DNA of 64,000 nt from contig NZ_NPMR01000002.1 in the NCBI RefSeq assembly GCF_002245215.1, forward strand, positions 186,001 through 250,000. Direction: 5' to 3'. The translations under genes were made by a program, and so were the position numbers. This DNA is from Microbacterium sp. Yaish 1 (lineage in GTDB: Bacteria; Actinomycetota; Actinomycetes; Actinomycetales; Microbacteriaceae). The notes beneath the pieces were generated by a model. It saw only the letters and a list, made by a program, of their open reading frames with translations. It was not told the DNA's origin and did no database searches. Within the stretch, counting starts at the first letter, position 1. The number at the start of each line of letters is the position of its first letter. Shown in pieces: positions 33,822 through 42,136 of this stretch.

Positions 33822-35572
33822 CCGACCCTCTCGCCGGACTCGACGAGCAGCAGCGCGAGGCCGCCTCGGCGCTGCGCGGTCCCGTGTGCGTGCTCGCGGG
33901 TGCTGGGTCGGGCAAGACCCGCGTCATCACCCACCGCATCGCGCACGGCGTCGAGACCGGCGCATACTCGCCGAGTCGGGTCATGGCGGTCACCTTCACG
34001 GCGAAAGCCGCGGGGGAGATGCGCGGCCGGCTCCGCGCCCTGGGCGTCGGGGGCGTCGCCGCGCGCACCTTCCACTCTGCCGCTCTGGCGCAGCTGAACT
34101 ACTTCTGGCCGCAGCTCGCCGGCGATGCGGCGCCGACGATCCTGGGCAGCAAGGTGCGGCTGCTCGCGCAGGCGGCCGACACGATCGGGTTGGATCCCGA
34201 CCCGGCAGTCCTGCGCGATGTCGCGACGCGCATCGAGTGGCGCAAGATCACGATGCGCTCCATCGAGCGATACGCCCTCGACAGGCCCGAGCCGGTCGGC
34301 TCGCTCTCGCTCGACGCGGTGGTCGCGCTGCAGCGTTCGTACGAGCAGCTGAAGGACGAGCGGCGGCAGCTCGACTTCGAGGACGTGCTGCTCGCGTGCG
34401 CGGGAATGCTCGAGGCCGAGCCGCGCGTCGTCGCGGAGGTGCGCGAGCAGTACCGCCACTTCACCGTGGATGAGTTCCAGGATGTCTCGCCCGTGCAGCA
34501 CCGCCTGCTCGAGCTCTGGCTCGGCGACCGCCGGGATCTCTGCGTCGTCGGTGACGCCAGCCAGACGATCTATTCGTTCGCGGGCGCCGACCCGTCGTAC
34601 CTGCTGGAGTTCGGCGTGCGTCATCCGGATGCCCGGATCCTGCGGCTCGAGCGCAACTACCGCTCCGAGGCGGGCGTCGTCGCCGTGGCGAACGCGCTCA
34701 TGCGCGGCCGGCCCGGTGCTCTCGAGCTCACGGCCCATCGCGCGACCCCCGACCATCCGCGCCCGACGATCCGTGCGTTCGCCGACGACACCGCCGAAGC
34801 CGACGGCGTGGCCGAAGCGGTGGCGGAGCAGCTCGCGCGGGGGATCGATCCTCGCGACATCGCCGTCCTCTATCGGGTGAACGCCCAATCGGCGCCGCTC
34901 CTGGCGGCGCTGGCGCGACGCGGCATCGCCGCCGCCGTGCTCGGGGGCGCACGCTTCTTCGACATCCCCGAGGTGCGCCAGGCCGTGATGGCTCTGCGCG
35001 GCGCGTCGGTGGCCCCCTCGTCCGGCGACCTCGTCGCCGATGTCCGCTCGATCCTGCGCTCGCTCGGTCTGACCGACGAGCCGCCTCCGGCGGGCGGCCC
35101 GCTCCGTGACGCCTGGGAGGCGCGCGCGGCGCTGCTCCGTCTGGCCGAGGAGGCGCCGGCGGGCACCACGATGCGAGCGTTCACCGATGAGCTCCAGGTG
35201 CGGGCGAAGGATCAGCACGAGATCGCCACGCGGACCGTCACGCTGTCGACCCTCCACGCCGCGAAGGGCCTCGAGTGGGATCACGTGCACCTCGTGGGCC
35301 TCGCGGAAGGCCTGCTGCCCATCGCCTACGCCACGACGTTCGACCAGATCGACGAGGAGCGCCGGCTCACGTACGTGGGGGTCACGCGAGCTGCGCGAAC
35401 GCTGACGATGTCGTGGGCGCGGACGTCGGGGCGTTATGAGCGGCAGGTGTCGCGCTTCGTCCGGGAGATCGGCACCAGCACGCTCGATGAGGTTCATGGT
35501 CGCGCCACGTCGGCTCGCCGGACGACGCCCGCAGCGTCATCGACCGGGTCCGCTCCGTCACCGGCGCGCTGA
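33818..35572 (+). CDS. uvrD2: UvrD2-like ATP-dependent DNA helicase (SF1A)
   Basis: A 584-residue 3'-5' helicase with GAGSGKTRVI (Walker A, residues 28-34), VTFTAKAAGEM (Ia), FTVDEFQDVS (II), VVGDASQTIYSFAGA (III), LERNYRSE (IV), LSTLHAAKGLEWDHV (V) and YVGVTRAARTL (VI). It is shorter than mycobacterial UvrD2 (about 700 residues). I find no HRDC domain and no tetracysteine module after motif VI; the chain ends in a low-complexity Arg/Ser/Thr/Pro tail. The last about 190 nt overlap the 3' end of the convergent TOMM-like gene. The ATG overlaps the nudC stop. Confidence 0.9.
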   Translation: MTDPLAGLDEQQREAASALRGPVCVLAGAGSGKTRVITHRIAHGVETGAYSPSRVMAVTFTAKAAGEMRGRLRALGVGGVAARTFHSAALAQLNYFWPQLAGDAAPTILGSKVRLLAQAADTIGLDPDPAVLRDVATRIEWRKITMRSIERYALDRPEPVGSLSLDAVVALQRSYEQLKDERRQLDFEDVLLACAGMLEAEPRVVAEVREQYRHFTVDEFQDVSPVQHRLLELWLGDRRDLCVVGDASQTIYSFAGADPSYLLEFGVRHPDARILRLERNYRSEAGVVAVANALMRGRPGALELTAHRATPDHPRPTIRAFADDTAEADGVAEAVAEQLARGIDPRDIAVLYRVNAQSAPLLAALARRGIAAAVLGGARFFDIPEVRQAVMALRGASVAPSSGDLVADVRSILRSLGLTDEPPPAGGPLRDAWEARAALLRLAEEAPAGTTMRAFTDELQVRAKDQHEIATRTVTLSTLHAAKGLEWDHVHLVGLAEGLLPIAYATTFDQIDEERRLTYVGVTRAARTLTMSWARTSGRYERQVSRFVREIGTSTLDEVHGRATSARRTTPAASSTGSAPSPAR

Positions 35573-36233
35573 TCAGCTGCATCGACATCGCGCAGGCGGC
35601 CGAGATCAGCGCCGGATCGGTCGGAGGACAGGGGCGGCCCAGGAGCTGTGCGGCGAGCACGGGCCACGCGGCATCCCGGTCGCGTCGATGCTCATGCAGG
35701 CAGGCCAGGCACCCCGTGCGGCCCGGTACGACGAGCGGTCCGACCGTGACCCGGTCCCCGGCGAGCTCGAGGGTCAGATGAGCGATGTCGTCGGCCACGA
35801 GCGCAGCGGCTCGCCGCGGCTCGACGAGGCGGGAGGCGACCAGGACGACGACCCGCTCCCGGGCCCCGGCGACAGTCGTGGCCTGCGCCGACCCGACCTG
35901 AGCTCCCGCCGCTGCGAGCGCATGCTGCACCGCCTTCCGGTCGGCGGGACCGACGTCGTCGCCGAAAGAGAGCGCGAGGGCGGGCCGAGGACGCGGCTCT
36001 TCGAGCACCGGGTGCAGCAGCCGGCGCAATCGGGGCACCTCGTCGGCGGGAGCGCCCGCGTCGCGCGCGATCGTGTCGAACAGGTCATCCGGTATGCCGT
36101 TGACCAGGGCATGGATCACGCGCTCGTGCCACGGCTGGACGGGGTCGAGCACCGCCGCACCGGGCTCGTCGCCGAGTTGCAGGGCCGAGGGAGAGCGCCA
36201 CAGCGGCGCCGCGGACGCATCGAGACGGAGCAT
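35382..36233 (-). CDS. ThiF/TOMM cyclodehydratase-like zinc-binding protein (Rv3196-like)
   Basis: A 283-residue protein of the actinobacterial family annotated as TOMM precursor leader-binding or cyclodehydratase-like. The N-terminal region LRLDASAAPLWRSPSALQLG resembles the leader-binding wing. A Rossmann-like centre follows, then GRTGCLACLHEHRRDRDAAWPVLAAQLLG (Cys175, Cys178) and near the end PHRACWC (Cys252, Cys254), which together make a four-cysteine zinc site. There is no ATP-grasp or YcaO domain and no precursor peptide or dehydrogenase nearby, so it cannot make thiazoles or oxazoles alone. The zinc site's second half lies inside the overlap with the uvrD2-like gene, so the overlap is real coding sequence for at least about 100 nt. 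Start 7 nt after GAGAAT. Confidence 0.78.
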   Translation of the reverse strand: MLRLDASAAPLWRSPSALQLGDEPGAAVLDPVQPWHERVIHALVNGIPDDLFDTIARDAGAPADEVPRLRRLLHPVLEEPRPRPALALSFGDDVGPADRKAVQHALAAAGAQVGSAQATTVAGARERVVVLVASRLVEPRRAAALVADDIAHLTLELAGDRVTVGPLVVPGRTGCLACLHEHRRDRDAAWPVLAAQLLGRPCPPTDPALISAACAMSMQLISAPVTERTRSMTLRASSGEPTWRDHEPHRACWCRSPGRSATPAAHNAPTSAPTTSSAFAQLA

Positions 36234-36240
36234 GGCCCCG

Positions 36241-36246
36241 ATTCTC
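36241..36246 (-). promoter_or_regulatory. -10 element of the TOMM-like gene (leaderless)
   Basis: On the minus strand GAGAAT ends 7 nt before the ATG at 36233. Weaker match than the others, same spacing. Confidence 0.35.
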
Positions 36247-36362
36247 GATGGGGCGGCCGCCGACGTGCCGGCGTCTCCACAGACCGCGCGCGGTCTCGGT
36301 CGTGCCGCGCCTCTGGGGAGGAGGGGCGCCCGGCGAGGCTGCGCGCGGGCCGGGAACCCGGG

Positions 36363-37784
36363 TCAGACGGGCGCGGGGCCCTCGGGCCCGTCCTCGTCGC
36401 GTCGCCCGCGAGGATCGTCAGCCGCCTCGCCGTCCGTGCCGTTCCCGGCGTCTTCGTCGGCCGCAGCTGAGGCCAGCAGGGCCTCGAGCGCGTCGTCCAT
36501 CTCATCGCGCTCGGGAGCCTCGCCCCTCGCGCGTGCCTGCAGCCGCCCGATGAGGGTGGCCGGGTCGTCGACATCGGCGGGGGTGGGCATGAGGTCGGGG
36601 TAGTCCCACAGGCTGTCGCGGGCGTCGGCGCCGACGGCATCCGTGATCGCACGCCACATGGCTGCGGCCTCGCGCAGTCGTCGCGGCCTCAGCTCCAGTC
36701 CGACGAGCGAGGCCATGGCCTGCTCCGCAGGTCCGCCGACGGCCCGGCGGCGGCGTACCGCCTCGGAGATCCGGTCGGCTGCCGGAAGACGGGTCGTCGC
36801 ATCGGCGGAGACGACGTCGACCCAGCCCTCGATCGTCGCGAGCAGGTGCTCCAGCCGGGTGAGCGCGGCGGCCTGAGCCTCGGAACGCTGAGGGAGCAGC
36901 ACACCGCTCTCGAGCGCTTGCCGCAGCTCTTCGGGCTGGGATGGGTCGAAGCGCGAGGCGAGCTCCTCGAGGGCGTCGGTGTCGACGTGGATCCCCCGAG
37001 CGAAATCGGTGACCTGCGAGATGACGTGAAGCCGCAGCCACCGGGCGTGCCGGAACAGACGGGCGTGAGCGAGCTCTCGTGTCGCGAGGGCCAGAGCGAG
37101 CTGTTCGTCATCGATGCCGAGATCGCGTCCGAAGTCGGCGAAGTTCTGCGGCAGGATGGCGGCCTCACCGTCGGGCATGACGGGGATGCCCACGTCGCCG
37201 CCCGAGACGACCTCGAGCGAGAGCTTGCCGACGACGGCGCCCAGCTGCGCGGCGAAGAGCGAGCCGCCGACGGTCCGCATGAGGCGGCCGGCCCCGGCGA
37301 TCATGCTCTGCATCTCCTCCGGTGCCTGAGACTCCAGCGCGGCCGTGAGGGCATCGGCGACCGAGGTCGCGACCGGTTCGGCGAGCTCCTGCCACACCGG
37401 CAGGGTGGCCTCGACCCACGCGCCACGGGTCAGGGCCCGCGGCGGCGTAGGCAGATCCGAGATCGTCGTGGCCTCACTCAGCCAGAGCGTCGCGAGCGCG
37501 AAGGCGTCGGAGAAGTCCTGCCGGTCGCCCGCGCTGATGCCGTGTCCGTCCTTGTTGGCGAGATGGAGGGCTTGTGTGCGGGTCGCGCTCCAGTCGACGC
37601 CGCCGTCGCCTCCGGCGGCGAAAGCTCCCTGCAGGTGCTGCATCATCTGGTGCAGCATCGCGGGATCGACGCCCATGGCCGACAGGCGCTCGAGCTGCTC
37701 GGGCCCGAGCGTGCCGCCCTGGCCCATGAGGTTGCGGAGCAGCTCCTGGAACTCGTCCTCGGGAGAGCGGTCGTCATCAGCCAT
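36363..37784 (-). CDS. Zinc-dependent metalloprotease-like protein (DUF2342)
   Basis: A 473-residue member of the DUF2342 family of predicted zinc-dependent metalloproteases (Rv3195-like). The N-terminus is acidic (PEDEFQELLRNLMGQ). The core has ARELAHARLFRHARWLRLHVISQVTDFARGI, corresponding to the family's metal-site helix, and TIEGWVDVVSADA with the later Glu. The helix usually contains E-x-x-H; here ELAH keeps Glu and His. The C-terminal about 70 residues are acidic and disordered. The family's substrate is unknown, and whether this copy is active cannot be told from sequence alone. Divergent from the Lon-like protease gene. Confidence 0.82.
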   Translation of the reverse strand: MADDDRSPEDEFQELLRNLMGQGGTLGPEQLERLSAMGVDPAMLHQMMQHLQGAFAAGGDGGVDWSATRTQALHLANKDGHGISAGDRQDFSDAFALATLWLSEATTISDLPTPPRALTRGAWVEATLPVWQELAEPVATSVADALTAALESQAPEEMQSMIAGAGRLMRTVGGSLFAAQLGAVVGKLSLEVVSGGDVGIPVMPDGEAAILPQNFADFGRDLGIDDEQLALALATRELAHARLFRHARWLRLHVISQVTDFARGIHVDTDALEELASRFDPSQPEELRQALESGVLLPQRSEAQAAALTRLEHLLATIEGWVDVVSADATTRLPAADRISEAVRRRRAVGGPAEQAMASLVGLELRPRRLREAAAMWRAITDAVGADARDSLWDYPDLMPTPADVDDPATLIGRLQARARGEAPERDEMDDALEALLASAAADEDAGNGTDGEAADDPRGRRDEDGPEGPAPV

Positions 37785-37851
37785 GTCAGGCGCCTTTCAG
37801 CAGGGCGGTCAGCTCGCGTTCTACGCTAGCCGCACGACCTCGTCGCACGGC

Positions 37852-37888
37852 GCGAACGGACCTCGTTCGCTTTCGCCGGTCGCGAACG
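37852..37888. promoter_or_regulatory. Repeated GCGAACG motif in the metalloprotease/Lon-like intergenic region
   Basis: GCGAACG occurs at 37852-37858 and 37882-37888, and its complement CGTTCGC at 37864-37870, within the 125-nt divergent promoter region. It could be an operator or a small hairpin; no regulator is known to me. Confidence 0.3.
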
Positions 37889-37909
37889 ACCGGGACCAGA
37901 AAGCAGCAC

Positions 37910-39031
37910 GTGTCACTTTTCGACGAGAACGCCCCCGTCCCCGCGCCCCGACGCCGCATGAGCCGGGCCTCGCTCGCGGGACTCTGGGCCGTGTCCTTCT
38001 CCCTGGTCGCGCTGCTGATCCTGACGATCGTGCCGACCTCCTTCGTGATCCAGCGGCCCGGGCCCGTGTACGACACCCTCGGGTCCGTGGCGTCCGGCGA
38101 CGGCGAGCAGCGCCCCCTCATCAGCATCTCCGGCGCCGAGACGTTCCCGACGTCGGGCACCCTCGACCTCCTCACCGTGGAGGTCCTGGGCAACCGCGAG
38201 CGGACGCCGTCGTGGCTCGAACTCGCCGCCGCCTGGTTCGACCCGGCGCGCGCCGTCGTCCCCATCGACGAGATCTTCCCCGAAGGCGTCACGACCGAGC
38301 AGCGCAATGACGAGAATGCCGCGCTCATGGTCGACTCGCAGAAGGAGGCGACCGCCGCGGCGCTGACCGAGCTCGGGTACGACGTCACGTCTCTCGTGCG
38401 CGTTCACCAGCTCGCCGACGACTCGCCGGCGACGGGCCTCCTCGAGCCGGACGATGTGATCCGCTCGGTCGACGGCCAGCCCGTCACGACCACGGCGGCG
38501 CTGCGAGACGCCGTCAACGCCGCGGGCGGACGTCCCCTCGCCCTCGAGGTCGACCGGTCCGGCGAGCAGCGGTCGGTCGAGGTCACCCCGAAGCAGATGA
38601 CGACGGACGGCGAGACCCGGTGGGTCATCGGTGTGACGATCGCGCAGGACTTCGACTTCCCGATCGACGTCACCCTCCAGCTCGACAACGTCGGCGGGCC
38701 GAGCGCCGGGATGATGTTCGCCCTGGGGATCATCGACACGCTCACCCCCGGTGAGCTGACGGGCGGCGAGCGGTTCGCGGGAACCGGCACGATCGATGCG
38801 AGCGGCAATGTCGGGCCGATCGGCGGCATCCGGCAGAAGCTCTACGGTGCCAAGGATGCCGGTGCCGACTGGTTCCTTGCGCCCGAGAGCAACTGCAACG
38901 AGGTCGTCGGCCACATCCCGGACGGCCTCCGGGTGTTCTCGGTCGCGGATCTCGACGACGCGCTGTCGGTCGTCGAGACGGTCAGCGAGGGCGGCGATCT
39001 CGACGCCCTGCCGACCTGCACCGCGGGCTGA
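37910..39031 (+). CDS. Membrane-anchored PDZ/Lon-like (S16) serine protease
   Basis: A 373-residue YlbL-type protease. One N-terminal membrane helix (LAGLWAVSFSLVALLILTIVPTSFVI) anchors an extracytoplasmic PDZ domain (about residues 140-225, GLLEPDDVIRSVDGQPVTT) and a C-terminal Lon protease domain with the Ser-Lys dyad Ser265 (NVGGPSAGMMF) and Lys310 (GGIRQKLYGAK), 45 residues apart as expected. It lacks an ATPase domain. It probably cleaves membrane or secreted proteins. GTG start without a clear ribosome site. Next to the UPF0182 gene as in mycobacteria (Rv3194c-Rv3193c). Confidence 0.9.
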   Translation: MSLFDENAPVPAPRRRMSRASLAGLWAVSFSLVALLILTIVPTSFVIQRPGPVYDTLGSVASGDGEQRPLISISGAETFPTSGTLDLLTVEVLGNRERTPSWLELAAAWFDPARAVVPIDEIFPEGVTTEQRNDENAALMVDSQKEATAAALTELGYDVTSLVRVHQLADDSPATGLLEPDDVIRSVDGQPVTTTAALRDAVNAAGGRPLALEVDRSGEQRSVEVTPKQMTTDGETRWVIGVTIAQDFDFPIDVTLQLDNVGGPSAGMMFALGIIDTLTPGELTGGERFAGTGTIDASGNVGPIGGIRQKLYGAKDAGADWFLAPESNCNEVVGHIPDGLRVFSVADLDDALSVVETVSEGGDLDALPTCTAG

Positions 39032-39060
39032 GGCTCGGCTTCCCCCCAGCGGGCGGCGCC

Positions 39061-39066
39061 TAGGAT
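39061..39066 (+). promoter_or_regulatory. -10 element of the UPF0182 gene (leaderless)
   Basis: TAGGAT ends 6 nt before the GTG at 39073. Confidence 0.55.
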
Positions 39067-39072
39067 GGAGGG

Positions 39073-41988
39073 GTGACCACGACCTCAGCGCCGAACCCGG
39101 CCACACCCAGCAGATCCCGCCGCGCCGTCGGCATCACCCTCGCCGTCATCGCGGCCGTGGTGGTGGCCTTCTTCATCTTCGCGAGCCTCTACGCCGACTG
39201 GCTGTGGTTCCGTCAACTCGGCTTCGACGGCGTGCTGGTGACGCAGTGGACGGCCCGCGCGATCATGTTCGTCGTCGGATTCGTCGCGATGGCGGTCCCC
39301 GTCTGGCTGTCGATCCAGCTCGCCTATCGACTGCGGCCGGTCTACGCCCGCCTGAGCTCGCAGCTCGACCGCTACCAGGAGGTCGTCGAGCCGCTGCGCC
39401 GGCTGGGCATGTGGGGCATCCCGACCTTCTTCGGGTTCTTCGCCGGCTTCGCCGCCTCGGCGCAGTGGGAGACCGTCGCGCTGTGGCTCAACGGTGGGAC
39501 GACCGGAACCACGGACCCGCAGTTCGGGCTCGACACCGGCTTCTACCTGTTCACCCTGCCGTTCCTTTCGGCGGTCGTGGGCTTCGTCTCGGCGATCGTC
39601 ATCGTCTGCCTCCTGGTCACCGCCCTCGTGTCGTACCTCTACGGCTCTGTCCGCGTCGGCCAGCGCGAGCTGCGCATCTCGAAGTCGGCGCGCATCCAGC
39701 TCGCGGTCATCGCCGGCATCTATCTGCTGGTGCAGGGCGTGAGCATCTGGATCGACCGCTACCGCACCCTGGTCACCCCCAACGACCGCATCACGGGTGC
39801 GGGCTACGTCGACGTCAACGCGGTCATCCCCGGACAGACGATCCTCGCGATCGCCGCCGCGATCGTGGCCGTGCTCTTCTTCGTCACCGCCGTCATCGGC
39901 CGCTGGCGCTTCCCCCTCATCGGTACGGGCCTCCTGGTCGTGACCTCGCTCGTCGTCGGCGTCGCCTACCCGTGGTTCGTCAACAACGTGCAGGTGCGGC
40001 CGAACCAGCTGACGCTCGAGTCGCAGTACTACGAGCGCAACATCGAGGGCACCAAGGCCGCCTACGGCATCTCGGGGCTCGAGAAGACCGACTTCCAGGC
40101 GGTCACCGACGTCGAGCCGGGTCAGCTGCGCGCCGACGCCGACACGACGGCGTCGATCCGCATCATGGACCCCGCGATCATCGGGCCGACCGTCCGTCAG
40201 ATCGAGCAGTACCGCTCCTACTACCAGTTCGCCGAACCGCTCGACGTCGACCGCTACCAGATCGACGGGAAGTCGCAGGACACCGTCGTCTCGGTCCGCG
40301 AGCTCAACGTCAACCAGCTCGGTGACGCGGCGTCCTGGTACAACACGACCCTGGTGTACACGCACGGCTACGGCATGGTCGCCGCCAAGGGCAACGAGCG
40401 CACCGCGGACGGCAACCCGGTCTTCGTCGAGCGCGGCATCCCGGCATCCGGTGAGCTGACGAACGGCCAGAAGTACGAACCGCGCGTGTACTTCGGCGAG
40501 TTCTCGCCGACGTACTCGATCGTCGGAGCCCCCGAGGGCTCGTCGCCCATCGAGCTGGACTACCCGCGCGGCCAGGAAGGCGAGAGCCAGACGAAGACGA
40601 CGTTCCAGGGTGACGGCGGTCCCTCGATCGGCGACGTCTTCCACCGCTTGATCTACTCGCTGAAGTTCCAGTCGACCGACATCCTGTTCTCCGACGCCAT
40701 CAACGAGAAGTCGCAGATCCTGTACGACCGCGACCCCGCGACGCGCGTGCAGAAGGTCGCGCCGTACCTCGAGCTCGACAACGACCCGTACCCGTCGGTC
40801 GTCGACGGCCGCATCGTGTGGATCGTGGACGGCTACACGCTGAGCGCGAACTACCCGTACTCGTCGATCGTCAGCCTCAGCGACGCGATCTCCGACTCGT
40901 CGAACCCGCAGCCTCGCGTCGCGCTCGACAACATCAACTACATCCGCAACTCGGTGAAGGCGACCGTCGACGCGTACTCGGGTGAGGTGACGCTCTACGC
41001 GTGGGACGAGACGGACCCGCTGCTGCAGGCCTGGCAGAAGGTCTACCCGAACACTCTCAAGCCCATCAGCGAGATGAGCGGCGACCTGATGAGCCACGTG
41101 CGCTACCCGACCGACCTGTTCAAGGTGCAGCGGGCGATGCTCGGCACGTACCACGTCGACACGGCGCAGTCGTTCTACTCGCGAGACAACGCCTGGAAGA
41201 CGCCGAACGACCCGCAGCAGGACACCCAGCTGCAGCCGCCGTACTACCTGACGATGAAGATGCCCGGTCAGGACGCGCCGTCGTACTCGATGTTCTCGTC
41301 GTTCATCCCCGGCGGACAGGACACCCGCAACGTCCTGATGGGGTACCTCTCGGTCGACTCCGATGCGGGCTCCGAGGCCGGCGTCGTGAGCCCCGAGTAC
41401 GGCAAGCTCCGGATGCTGGAGGTCAATGCCGAGACGCCGGTTCCGGGCCCCGGCCAGGTGCAGAACACGTTCAACGCCGACCCCGTCGTGTCGTCGTTCT
41501 CGAACATCCTGCGTCAGGGCCAGTCGGAGGTCATCAACGGCAACCTCCTGACACTGCCCGTGGGCGGTGGTCTGCTCTACGTCCAGCCCGTGTTCGTGCA
41601 GTCGTCTGGAGCGACCAAGCTTCCGACTCTGCAGAAGGTGCTCGTCGGCTTCGGCGACCAGGTCGCGTTCGAGGACACGCTGCAGGAAGCGCTCGACAAG
41701 CTGTTCGGCGGCGACTCGGGTGCGAGCACCGGCGACACCGACGTCGTGCCCGAGCCCAGCCCGGGCGACGAGGCGACTCCGGGCACCGGCGACGGCGGAA
41801 CGGCGCCGACGACGCCGACGACGCCGAGCTCGGACTACCAGACGGCGCTCAATCAGGCCCGTGACGCTCTCGCCGAGCGCAATACCGCGATGCAGAACGC
41901 GGACTGGGCCGCGTACGGCGCCGCCGACGCCAAGCTCACGGAGGCGATCTCGCGTCTGCTCGAGCTCGGTCAGCAGGGTCAGAACTGA
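39073..41988 (+). CDS. UPF0182 family large membrane protein
   Basis: A 971-residue member of UPF0182 (Rv3193c-like). The first about 310 residues contain seven hydrophobic helices (AVGITLAVIAAVVVAFFIFASLYADWLWFRQLGF marks the start). The rest is a large extracytoplasmic domain rich in Tyr, Asp, Asn and Pro (NNVQVRPNQLTLESQYYERNI, YSSIVSLSDAISD, LYVQPVFVQSS), followed by a Gly/Thr/Pro-rich linker at about 895-925 and a final charged helix. Actinobacteria and some other phyla carry it; function unknown. Leaderless GTG start after TAGGAT, so transcribed separately from the Lon-like gene despite the short gap. Confidence 0.93.
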   Translation: MTTTSAPNPATPSRSRRAVGITLAVIAAVVVAFFIFASLYADWLWFRQLGFDGVLVTQWTARAIMFVVGFVAMAVPVWLSIQLAYRLRPVYARLSSQLDRYQEVVEPLRRLGMWGIPTFFGFFAGFAASAQWETVALWLNGGTTGTTDPQFGLDTGFYLFTLPFLSAVVGFVSAIVIVCLLVTALVSYLYGSVRVGQRELRISKSARIQLAVIAGIYLLVQGVSIWIDRYRTLVTPNDRITGAGYVDVNAVIPGQTILAIAAAIVAVLFFVTAVIGRWRFPLIGTGLLVVTSLVVGVAYPWFVNNVQVRPNQLTLESQYYERNIEGTKAAYGISGLEKTDFQAVTDVEPGQLRADADTTASIRIMDPAIIGPTVRQIEQYRSYYQFAEPLDVDRYQIDGKSQDTVVSVRELNVNQLGDAASWYNTTLVYTHGYGMVAAKGNERTADGNPVFVERGIPASGELTNGQKYEPRVYFGEFSPTYSIVGAPEGSSPIELDYPRGQEGESQTKTTFQGDGGPSIGDVFHRLIYSLKFQSTDILFSDAINEKSQILYDRDPATRVQKVAPYLELDNDPYPSVVDGRIVWIVDGYTLSANYPYSSIVSLSDAISDSSNPQPRVALDNINYIRNSVKATVDAYSGEVTLYAWDETDPLLQAWQKVYPNTLKPISEMSGDLMSHVRYPTDLFKVQRAMLGTYHVDTAQSFYSRDNAWKTPNDPQQDTQLQPPYYLTMKMPGQDAPSYSMFSSFIPGGQDTRNVLMGYLSVDSDAGSEAGVVSPEYGKLRMLEVNAETPVPGPGQVQNTFNADPVVSSFSNILRQGQSEVINGNLLTLPVGGGLLYVQPVFVQSSGATKLPTLQKVLVGFGDQVAFEDTLQEALDKLFGGDSGASTGDTDVVPEPSPGDEATPGTGDGGTAPTTPTTPSSDYQTALNQARDALAERNTAMQNADWAAYGAADAKLTEAISRLLELGQQGQN

Positions 41989-42001
41989 CCTTCTCCGCAT
42001 G

Positions 42002-42035
42002 AGCGAGGGCCCCGACTCCGGTCGGGGCCCTCGCT
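42002..42035 (+). terminator. Terminator of the UPF0182 gene
   Basis: A 15-bp perfect stem (agcgagggccccgac and its complement) with a tccg loop, 13 nt after the stop codon. Confidence 0.75.
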
Positions 42036-42070
42036 GCATCCGGGCCCGGTTCTCGCTCAGCGCCGAGAAT

Positions 42071-42114
42071 GCACGAACGCACGGTGCCAGGGGGCTGGAA
42101 CCGTGCGTTCGTGC
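42071..42114. repeat. Inverted repeat between UPF0182 and mvaS
   Basis: Arms of 15 nt (gcacgaacgcacggt at 42071-42085 and its exact complement at 42100-42114) flank a 14-nt loop, with weaker outer pairing (cgctc/gagcg). It lies just after the last gene of the mevalonate operon, so it may be that operon's terminator or a dispersed palindrome. Confidence 0.65.
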
Positions 42115-42136
42115 GCTCTCGCGGGGCGAGCGCGGG

